DNA of 14,410 bases. Origin: Syntrophaceae bacterium (GTDB lineage: Bacteria > Desulfobacterota > Syntrophorhabdia > Syntrophorhabdales > WCHB1-27). This document shows, one piece after another, positions 6,653 to 13,192 of the stretch; the stretch's first letter is position 1, and the number at the start of each line of letters is the position of its first letter. The notes below the pieces were generated by a model, which saw only the letters and a list, made by a program, of their open reading frames with translations, was not told the origin of the DNA and searched no databases. The DNA is taken from contig PLSJ01000495.1 of NCBI GenBank assembly GCA_003165115.1, positions 1-14,410 of the forward strand, read 5' to 3'. The translations under genes and the position numbers were made by a program.

Positions 6653-7909
6653 TTACCTTTTCTCTCCCGTTATCACGAACACGGGGTTCAGGGCGGCCAT
6701 ATGCCGCCTGTCGCCCACGGGCTTTGCGCGCGCCACGGAGACTTCCGAAATCCGCAGAGCGTAACCTGCTTTTTCAAGCTCCCGGCAGGCCTCGTGAAGC
6801 GTCTCCAGCGTTACCGCGTTGATGACGACGATCCCGCCTTCCATTCTGCGCCGCACCACGTCGATGATCCCGGAGAGCCCGCCGCCGCTCCCGCCGATAA
6901 AGACCCTATCGGGCGCGGGAAGGGACGCGAGCGCCTGTGGGGCCTCCCCATCCACTACGGTAAGCGACGGGGGGCCGAAGAGCGCCCGGTTTTTGTGAAT
7001 GAGCGCAACCTGTCCCTCGTCCCTTTCGACGGCAAAGACCCGCAAGTCGGAACAGAGGCGCGCCGCCTCTATCGAGACCGCGCCCGAGCCGGCCCCTATA
7101 TCCCACAACACACCTTTCTCGGGCAGCCTCAGGCAGTGGAGCGTGACGGCCCTGACCTCGTCCTTGGTGATGAGACCGCCCGCGTGGGCCATCTCCTCTT
7201 CGCGCAAGCCCAACCTCGGATACGCGGGGGCGTCGATCCTGGACGGCCCCGGCGTGCTCCTGATGATTACCACGTTCGGGTCCCCGAACGACATGGCGGC
7301 TATTTCATCGGGACTCCCTTCGGTGATCCTCTCATCGTCCATGCCCAGCCTCTCGCACACGGAGAAGAGAAGGCGCGCTCCGGCGCAGGCCGCGGCGATG
7401 ACGGCCGGGTTATGCGCCCTGTCCGTGAGCACGGCGATGGTCCGGTGGGCCGCCAGGAGTCCGGGCAGGTCCTCCGGCCCATATCGCACTGTCGTCCCTC
7501 CGGCCCCATCCGATTTCCCGTGCAGGCTGATCAGCAGGGCGTCGTCCCAGGGTTCCCTGATGCGGGCGAACGCGAGCTGGACGCTGGAGACGTCAGGGAC
7601 GATCTCGACGGCGTCCCGGCCGAACTCTCTTACGGCCCTTCTGCCTATGCCGAAGAAAAGCGGGTCTCCCGACGCGAGAAGGACGATGTGGCCTATCCCC
7701 TGGCTGAGGCTTTCGTGAATGAAGGCGATGGTTTCGTCGGGGGTGTCGATCCGCCTGACTTTCTCTTGCGCCTCCGCAAACCCGGCATATCCGGCGAAGA
7801 TCTCGCAGAGCCTCCGGGGAGCGACTATAATCCGGGCAGAGATGATCGCCTGCCGCGCCCTCGCATCGAGCGGTCTCCCACCGATGCCTATGACCGTCAG
7901 CTTAGCCAT
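6653..7909 (-). CDS. cbiET: CbiE-CbiT fusion: cobalt-precorrin C5,C15-methyltransferase (decarboxylating)
   Basis: Bifunctional enzyme, 418 residues, arranged like CobL. Residues 1-217 are CbiE, a tetrapyrrole methylase for C5 (LLASGDPLFFGIG at 77-89; VPDVSSVQLAFARI at 104-117). Residues 225-418 are CbiT, a Rossmann-type methyltransferase that methylates C15 and decarboxylates the C12 acetate; its SAM-binding motif LWDIGAGSGAVSIEAA is at 268-283, followed by FAVERDEGQVALI at 292-304. The usual N-terminal G-x-G-P-G loop of CbiE reads GIGGRPLD here and the common PGVSS reads PDVSS, modest deviations. The ATG at 7909 overlaps cbiD by 8 nt; a GGAGG lies 12 nt upstream, rather far, again suggesting coupling. 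Confidence 0.96.
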   Translation of the reverse strand: MAKLTVIGIGGRPLDARARQAIISARIIVAPRRLCEIFAGYAGFAEAQEKVRRIDTPDETIAFIHESLSQGIGHIVLLASGDPLFFGIGRRAVREFGRDAVEIVPDVSSVQLAFARIREPWDDALLISLHGKSDGAGGTTVRYGPEDLPGLLAAHRTIAVLTDRAHNPAVIAAACAGARLLFSVCERLGMDDERITEGSPDEIAAMSFGDPNVVIIRSTPGPSRIDAPAYPRLGLREEEMAHAGGLITKDEVRAVTLHCLRLPEKGVLWDIGAGSGAVSIEAARLCSDLRVFAVERDEGQVALIHKNRALFGPPSLTVVDGEAPQALASLPAPDRVFIGGSGGGLSGIIDVVRRRMEGGIVVINAVTLETLHEACRELEKAGYALRISEVSVARAKPVGDRRHMAALNPVFVITGEKR

Positions 7910-9044
7910 TTTGCGCCACGACCTCCCCTTCGTAGGAGACGAGGCAGGCCGAGACCGGGACCCCGTGGGTAAAAGATTCGGCGAAGCGCCTCGCCGCGGC
8001 GCAGACGCGGATGAAGACCGGCGGGCACGCGCCGCCCGATGCCGCCGCGATCAGCGCGAACATCTCGCGCGCCGTGGTGAACTCCCTGCGTGCGAAATCA
8101 GGAAAACCCAGGTCCCCGAGGAACACCGCCGCCGATCCGAGGTCGATCGCCCCGTGGCGCACATGTGTCTGGGGCGTCGCCATGGCAATTTTCAGCATCT
8201 TCGCCCACTGCGCGCAGAGGTGCACCCTGTCGAACCCGTGCCTGGCTGCCTCGGTAAGCGCGTACTCCACGTAATCACCCATCATGATATAGGTCTCTTC
8301 GGGAAGCGCGTATCGCGCCGCGTGAGCCGCTTCCGAAGCCCGGCCCGTGGACAGCACGATCTCATTCCTTCCCATCGCGCGGGCCACGCTCATCGATGCG
8401 GAGATCGTCGCCGTCCATGCGTCGCTCGAAAGCGGCCTCACTATGCCGGACGTGCCGAGGATCGAGATGCCTCCCATTATGCCGAGGCGCGCGTTCAGGG
8501 TCTTCCCGGCGAGTGATGCGCCCCTGGGGACCGAGATCGTCACCTCGATCCGGGCAGGCGCGCCCCGCAAAGGGACCGGTCCGGCGGCAAGCGCTTCCAT
8601 CACCGCTTTGACCACCATCGCCCTCGGACCCGGATTTATTGCCGCCTCGCCGATGGGGAGGGGCAGCCCCGGGCGGGTAACGACACCCACGCCCTCACCC
8701 CCCCTGATCACGACGCGGTCCGCATCTTTTTGTCCGGCGGCGGCGCTTCCTCTCCCGGTATCGCTGAAGACGGCCCTCGCGATGACCTCGACGCCGTGCG
8801 TCACGTCGGGGTCGTCACCCGCATCCTTGATGACCGACGCGCATGCCGCGCCCCCCCCGTCCTCATGCCATGCCCTTTCGATCCTGAACAAATGCCTCGA
8901 TCCGCCGGGAAAGGGTATCTCCACCGTATGCGCGGGCGGGGAAGCCCCACCGGAAAGCAGCAGCAGCGCCGCTCCCTTGGCGGCTGCTGCGGCGCAGGCG
9001 CCGGTCGTATAGCCTGTGCGCAGACGTCTACTTTTCGATCCCAC
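7902..9044 (-). CDS. cbiD: Cobalt-precorrin-5B C1-methyltransferase
   Basis: Methylates C1 of the corrin ring after CbiG has opened the lactone; CbiD is the marker enzyme of the anaerobic route. 380 residues, normal length. Family motifs in order: RTGYTTGACAAAAAK (9-23), KDAGDDPDVTHG (73-84), GEGVGVVTRPGLPLPIGE (116-133), NPGPR (137-141), GISILGTSGIVRPLS (192-206). The later segment reads CAQWAKMLKIAMATPQTH (277-294), where many family members have a GHIGK-like form. Start is a GTG at 9044 with a GGTGAAGG signal close by; it overlaps the end of cobO by 17 nt. Confidence 0.96.
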   Translation of the reverse strand: MGSKSRRLRTGYTTGACAAAAAKGAALLLLSGGASPPAHTVEIPFPGGSRHLFRIERAWHEDGGGAACASVIKDAGDDPDVTHGVEVIARAVFSDTGRGSAAAGQKDADRVVIRGGEGVGVVTRPGLPLPIGEAAINPGPRAMVVKAVMEALAAGPVPLRGAPARIEVTISVPRGASLAGKTLNARLGIMGGISILGTSGIVRPLSSDAWTATISASMSVARAMGRNEIVLSTGRASEAAHAARYALPEETYIMMGDYVEYALTEAARHGFDRVHLCAQWAKMLKIAMATPQTHVRHGAIDLGSAAVFLGDLGFPDFARREFTTAREMFALIAAASGGACPPVFIRVCAAARRFAESFTHGVPVSACLVSYEGEVVAQNG

Positions 9045-9543
9045 GGCGGGCCTTCACCCCTTTTTCATAATAATGCTTGATCTCGCGCATTTCAGTGACC
9101 AGGTCGGCCTCCTCCGTCACCGCGTCGTGCGCGTTTCTCCCGGTGAGCACCAGCTCGACCGACGCAGGCTTCCCCCTTATCAATCCGAGGACCTCCTCCA
9201 CGCCGATGAGCCCCAAAAACACCGCCACGTTTACCTCGTCGAGAATAACGACATCATAGGAGCCGGAGCGGACCGCATCGGTGGCCTCCCGCATCCCCTC
9301 GCGTGCCCCCGCGATGTCCTCCTCGGCGGGAATGCCTCTGATCAGGCCGCGTCCGTACCGCCGGTACGTGATCGCCTCCCCGAATCGGTCGAGCGCCAGG
9401 TGCTCGCTGCACCGCTCTCCCTTGATAAACTGGGCGATGAACACCTTCAGCCCGGCCCCGGCCGCCCTGAAGGCGAGGCCGAGGGCGGCCGTCGTCTTCC
9501 CTTTGCCGTTGCCCGTGTACACCTGCACATAACCTTTACGCAT
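9028..9543 (-). CDS. cobO: Cob(I)yrinic acid a,c-diamide adenosyltransferase (CobA/CobO/BtuR type)
   Basis: Transfers the adenosyl group of ATP to cob(I)alamin-type substrates, making the Co-C bond. 171 residues, typical for the family. Motifs: P-loop TGNGKGKTTAALGLA at 10-24, DEVNVAV at 102-108, LTGRNA at 133-138 and the C-terminal signature VTEMREIKHYYEKGVKARRG at 149-168. Start ATG at 9543 with GGAG 7 nt upstream, overlapping cbiO by 8 nt. Its place between the transporter genes and cbiD indicates a biosynthetic role on the a,c-diamide, with salvage also possible. Confidence 0.96.
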   Translation of the reverse strand: MRKGYVQVYTGNGKGKTTAALGLAFRAAGAGLKVFIAQFIKGERCSEHLALDRFGEAITYRRYGRGLIRGIPAEEDIAGAREGMREATDAVRSGSYDVVILDEVNVAVFLGLIGVEEVLGLIRGKPASVELVLTGRNAHDAVTEEADLVTEMREIKHYYEKGVKARRGIEK

Positions 9544-10387
9544 GGGCGTTCTCCATAAGGCGTAAGATCTCCCTCCTCGCTTCTCCTATGGTCAACGGGA
9601 GCTTTTCGAAGGGGAGACCGTCTTCGTGCTTCAATTTGTAGATCAGCTCGGCGATCTGCGGCAGCCGCAGCCGCACGTGCTCCATGTCCCGGGGGGCGGT
9701 GAAAACCTCCTCCGGCGAGCCGCTCCTGACGAGCCGGCCCTTGCTCAGGATATAGAGCCTGTCGAGAAACAAAGGCACCAGGTCGACGCTATGGGTCGCC
9801 ATGACGATGGTGACCCGCCCCTCCCTGTTCAGCCGCACGAGGAGGCCCATCATCTTGTATTCCCCCATAGGGTCGAGCCCTGCGGTGGGCTCGTCGAGCA
9901 GCAGGATCTCATGGCCCATGGCAAGAAGCCCGGCGATGCAGACGCGCTTCTTCTGCCCGAAGCTGAGGGTGTGGATGGACTTGTCGAGATAGCCCCCCAT
10001 CTCCACGTCGGCCAGGGCCTTCTTCACCCTGGCCATGACCTCTTCCTTCGAGAACCCCATGTTGAGAGGGCCAAAGGCGACATCCTCCGAGACTGTGGGC
10101 GCGAAGAGCTGGTCGTCGGGGTTTTGGAAGATGAGGCCGACCTTGCGGTAGATCTCTTTCGAGGAGAGCTTCCTGATGTCGGTTCCATCGAGCATGACCG
10201 TGCCTTTCGACGGTTTTAACAGGCCGTCGATGATGCGCAGGAGCGTCGTTTTCCCCGAGCCGTTGGAGCCGAGGAGGCCCACGAATTCCCCGTTTTTCAC
10301 GTCGATCCTGATATCGTGCATGGCGGCCGTGCCGTCGGGATAGACGAAAGAATCTATGGCGACGCGCAACCTGACTACATCCTCCAT
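9536..10387 (-). CDS. cbiO: Cobalt ECF transporter ATPase
   Basis: ATP-binding subunit of the CbiMNQO energy-coupling-factor importer for Co2+, on the cytoplasmic face of the membrane. 283 residues. All ABC motifs are present: Walker A GSNGSGKTT (40-48), Q-loop glutamine in FQNPDDQLF (Q88), signature LSFGQKKR (141-148), Walker B ILLLDEPTAGLD (161-172), switch histidine in ATHS (H199). FQNPDDQLF and VAFGPLNMG are characteristic of ECF ATPases. One ATPase gene only, so it presumably acts as a homodimer. The start overlaps cbiQ by 13 nt. Confidence 0.96.
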   Translation of the reverse strand: MEDVVRLRVAIDSFVYPDGTAAMHDIRIDVKNGEFVGLLGSNGSGKTTLLRIIDGLLKPSKGTVMLDGTDIRKLSSKEIYRKVGLIFQNPDDQLFAPTVSEDVAFGPLNMGFSKEEVMARVKKALADVEMGGYLDKSIHTLSFGQKKRVCIAGLLAMGHEILLLDEPTAGLDPMGEYKMMGLLVRLNREGRVTIVMATHSVDLVPLFLDRLYILSKGRLVRSGSPEEVFTAPRDMEHVRLRLPQIAELIYKLKHEDGLPFEKLPLTIGEARREILRLMENAHA

Positions 10388-11127
10388 GCCACCCCCATAA
10401 GGAACAGGAAGAACGCGGACAGCGCCAGATGACCGCCTTTCAGGCGCTCATGGCCCATGGAGGGCATGGAGCCGTCGTAGCCCCTCTGGATCATGGCCGC
10501 GGCGCACGTGCTGCTGTTCTCGAAAGCCTTCAGGCAGAGGGCGCCCGCGAGCACGCCGAAGGAGCTTAACCCCCGCCTGACGCTCGAGTAGCCCAGGCGG
10601 TTCTTCTGCGCGCAATAGATGACCGTCGCGTCATCGAGGAGCAGGAAGATGTAACGGTACGCAAAGATCGATATCTCCGTGAACGCCTTCGGGACCCGGA
10701 GCCAGGCAAGCGCCCCCAGGAATTCGGGAAAGGGGGTCGCAAAGCCGAGAGCGGCGATCACGGAGACCGCGCCGATTATCCGGGCACCCAGGAAAAGACC
10801 CTCCATGAGCCCGTCTCTGTGGGCCGTTATCCCTACGCCCAGGACGTGCCACGTCCCCATGACGTCGGTGCCGGAGAAGAAGAGCTTGAGGCCGATCAGG
10901 ACTATCACGATGAATGCGGGCTCCGAAAACCGTACGAAAACCCTTTTTAACGGTATGCGCAGAGACGCGCAGGCGACGACGCCAAGCAGGGCGACGAGGA
11001 GAGGAAAGAGGACGCCGTGACACGTCAGCACCATGGAAAGAACGGCCGCGGCGCAGAGGAGCTTGATTCTCGCATCGACGCCCGTGAGGGGATGGCCCCC
11101 CTGTTCTTCCCGAAAAAACGTATGCAT
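10375..11127 (-). CDS. cbiQ: Cobalt ECF transporter T component (transmembrane)
   Basis: Membrane-spanning coupling subunit that links CbiO to the substrate-binding CbiM. 250 residues with hydrophobic segments near 22-55, 70-84, 107-130, 150-166 and 233-249. The cytoplasmic coupling region contains AYRYIFLLLDDATVIYCAQK (156-175) and AAAMIQRGYDG (209-219); the second matches the A-x-R-G coupling pattern, while the first (AQKNRLGYS) is a loose match. Start ATG at 11127, 3 nt after the cbiN-like stop, with GAGGGG about 10 nt upstream. Neighbours on both sides are the other transporter subunits. Confidence 0.95.
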   Translation of the reverse strand: MHTFFREEQGGHPLTGVDARIKLLCAAAVLSMVLTCHGVLFPLLVALLGVVACASLRIPLKRVFVRFSEPAFIVIVLIGLKLFFSGTDVMGTWHVLGVGITAHRDGLMEGLFLGARIIGAVSVIAALGFATPFPEFLGALAWLRVPKAFTEISIFAYRYIFLLLDDATVIYCAQKNRLGYSSVRRGLSSFGVLAGALCLKAFENSSTCAAAMIQRGYDGSMPSMGHERLKGGHLALSAFFLFLMGVAWRM

Positions 11128-11130
11128 GCG

Positions 11131-11436
11131 CTAGTGTCCCCTCGGTTCCATCAGCTTTCTCCAGTAGTACCCGGCCGCAAAGCCGGCGGCGGCCCCGGCC
11201 ATGAGAAAGGCAAAAAGGAGGAGGTCTCCCTGGCCCATATCGATGAGGGGAGGCCGCGCCTCCCTGTGGTGTTCACGTGCCACCTTCTCCACGACCGCTT
11301 CATCGACTCCCTGCCATTTACCCCCCTCACGGCTTTCGGCCGCGGCAGAGAGGCAAGGGAGAACAAGCACCCAGGCGATGATGCACAGGCCGATCACCAC
11401 TCCGGTCAGGCCGTATTTCGTGCCGTTCGCGCTCAT
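11131..11436 (-). CDS. cbiN: CbiN-like small membrane subunit of the cobalt transporter
   Basis: 101-residue protein with two membrane helices (about 9-31 and 71-92) joined by an extracytoplasmic loop of about 40 residues, which is the CbiN topology. CbiN is an accessory subunit that helps load the metal into CbiM. The loop carries WQGVDEAVVEKVAREHH (41-57), including a His pair, and IDMGQGD just before the second helix. Sequence resemblance to enterobacterial CbiN is weak, so the call leans on size, topology and position between cbiM and cbiQ. ATGA overlap with cbiM; GGAGG 7 nt before the ATG. An alternative is the analogous NikN-type subunit, but the operon points to cobalt. Confidence 0.68.
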   Translation of the reverse strand: MSANGTKYGLTGVVIGLCIIAWVLVLPCLSAAAESREGGKWQGVDEAVVEKVAREHHREARPPLIDMGQGDLLLFAFLMAGAAAGFAAGYYWRKLMEPRGH

Positions 11437-12200
11437 GGCGCAACCTCCGCGGCCTTGAGCACCTTCATCCGCACAAGGAGGTCGGGCCGCTTCCTGTGGA
11501 GGAGCGCTACCATGCCGGCGGTCATCGCCCCTTCCAGAAGGCCGAGGGGCAGTTGGGTGGGGATGAAGGCCATGGCTATTTTTGCGAAGAGAGGCATCAG
11601 CGGCTCACCGCCCTTCAGGGCGGACGCGAGGATGAACGACGTCGCAAGGTACGTGAGCCAGTCTGCCGCCACTCCCGCCGCGAACCCGGCAACCGACAGG
11701 CCCGCCCCGCAGGCCCTCAGGAGCCTGAAGACGAGGTACCCCGAGAACGACCCGACGACGCCCATGGAGACGATGTTTGCCCCCAGCGTGCTCAGGCCCC
11801 CGTGGGCAAGGAAAAGCGCCTGTATCAGCAGGGCGACCGCAGCCACCAGGACGCTCAGGGCGGGGCCGAGGAGTATGGCGGAGATGGCCGTGCCGCAGGG
11901 GTGGCTGCACGTCCCGACCGTCGGGACCGGCACAGGGATGCAGGAAATGATGAAGACCGCCGCCGCCATGAAGCCGACGAGGGGCTTAAAGGAGAGGTCG
12001 TCAATCGATGCGGCCTTGAGGCGGCGAAGCCCTATCGCGAGAAAGGGGGCCGCGACGCAAAACCAAAAAAAAGCCCACGGGAAAGGGAGTATCCCTTCGG
12101 AGATGTGCATGGCCCACGCAGGACGGGCGCACGCGATAAGGAGGGCGCAGCCGCACCCGAGACCCCGCACATAGGTGTTGCGGCCGGGCTTGACCCTCAT
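11433..12200 (-). CDS. cbiM: Cobalt ECF transporter substrate-binding component
   Basis: Integral membrane protein (255 residues) that captures Co2+. It begins with a cleavable signal (basic MRVKPGRN, hydrophobic core, ARPAWA ending at residue 30). The mature protein would then start MHISEGILP (31-39). In this family the new N-terminal amine and the following His (H32) are metal ligands, so cleavage just before M31 is functionally required. Further conserved His-containing segments are GTCSHPCGT (H100) and FLAHGGLSTLG (H133). About six hydrophobic helices follow. C87, C98 and C102 cluster near the metal site, of which C98 and C102 flank H100. Start ATG at 12200 overlaps the preceding stop as ATGA, with GGAGG close upstream. 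Confidence 0.95.
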   Translation of the reverse strand: MRVKPGRNTYVRGLGCGCALLIACARPAWAMHISEGILPFPWAFFWFCVAAPFLAIGLRRLKAASIDDLSFKPLVGFMAAAVFIISCIPVPVPTVGTCSHPCGTAISAILLGPALSVLVAAVALLIQALFLAHGGLSTLGANIVSMGVVGSFSGYLVFRLLRACGAGLSVAGFAAGVAADWLTYLATSFILASALKGGEPLMPLFAKIAMAFIPTQLPLGLLEGAMTAGMVALLHRKRPDLLVRMKVLKAAEVAP

Positions 12201-13189
12201 GTGCCCTCCGTCGCCATCTTGAGCAGGGCATTGACGATGGCGACGGCGACAGGCGTGCCGCCTTTTCTGCTCAGGTTCGTGATAAAGGGAAATGACTGGC
12301 CGGAGAGCAGCGCCTTAGACTCTAAGGCGCTGACAAACCCTACGGGCACGCCGACGACGAGCGGCGGGCTGGCTGGCGGCGTCGCGTTGAACGTTTCGAT
12401 TACCTTCAGGAGCGCGGTGGGCGCGTTGCCGATGGCGATGATGCCGATATTGGGGTTGCATTTCAGTGCCTGCCCTATCCCGGCCTGCGCCCTGGTCTCC
12501 CCTCGCGGCGGACGCCCGTCAGCGGAGGCGGGCAATATGCCGCAGTGCACGGTCCCACCCCATCGGGCAAGGAGCCGCTTGTTGATCCCCGTCCTGACCA
12601 TCTCCACATCGGTAAGGACATCCTTCCCGGCCCTGATCGCATCGATGCCCGCACTCACGGCGTCGGGGTGAAAGAAGAGGCTCGACGCGAACTCGAAATC
12701 CGCCGTGGCATGGATGACCCTCTTGACGATGGGGAGACGCTCCGCCGGCATGTCGCCAAAATCCGCTTCCCCTGAGATGATCTCGAAGCTGCGTCTTTCT
12801 ATATCCTCCGGTGCGATCGCGCGCACCGAGTCGATTCTCTCGAAACTGATGCGGGCGAGGCCGACGTGTATGCCGAGAGGCCGGGTATAGACGAACTCGA
12901 CGCCGGGATGTCTCTTCTCCCCTTCCGCGATCTCTGCGGGTATGTCCTTTGTCACGTGCACGCCCCCATAGAGGAAAAAGGGGTGGACGATGATTTTCCT
13001 GCTGCCTTCGGCCACACATGCGTCTATGGCGGCGGCGATATCGGGCTGGACGAACTGGAGGTAGGCCACCTTCACGCAGGCGTCGACGCAGCCCGGGTGG
13101 AGCATGCGATGCAGGAGTCCGGCGATAATCTCCACGTTGTTTGCGTCTTTCTTCGGGCTGCCGTGCCCCACGAGGATGATCCTTTCCAT
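12197..13189 (-). CDS. cbiXC: CbiX-CbiC fusion: sirohydrochlorin cobaltochelatase / cobalt-precorrin-8 methylmutase
   Basis: Bifunctional 330-residue protein. Residues 1-120 are a short-type CbiX chelatase that inserts Co2+ into sirohydrochlorin; its two catalytic histidines are seen at H9 (ILVGHGSP) and H78 (FFLYGGVHVTKDIP). Residues 125-330 are a complete CbiC/CobH methylmutase moving the C11 methyl to C12; its catalytic His is H160 in VKRVIHATADFEFA, with GNAPTALL (254-261), GVPVGFV (280-286) and NLSRKGGTPVAVA (305-317) as further family motifs. The first cobalt-specific step and a late ring step are thus on one chain. Start ATG at 13189, 3 nt after the cbiA stop, with GGAAGGA about 8 nt upstream. 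Confidence 0.95.
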   Translation of the reverse strand: MERIILVGHGSPKKDANNVEIIAGLLHRMLHPGCVDACVKVAYLQFVQPDIAAAIDACVAEGSRKIIVHPFFLYGGVHVTKDIPAEIAEGEKRHPGVEFVYTRPLGIHVGLARISFERIDSVRAIAPEDIERRSFEIISGEADFGDMPAERLPIVKRVIHATADFEFASSLFFHPDAVSAGIDAIRAGKDVLTDVEMVRTGINKRLLARWGGTVHCGILPASADGRPPRGETRAQAGIGQALKCNPNIGIIAIGNAPTALLKVIETFNATPPASPPLVVGVPVGFVSALESKALLSGQSFPFITNLSRKGGTPVAVAIVNALLKMATEGT

Positions 13190-13192
13190 GGG

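Noticed and set aside
6701..7972. Long plus-strand open frame of 423 codons opposite cbiET
   Set aside because: Same cause: shadow frame with biased composition and no family likeness.
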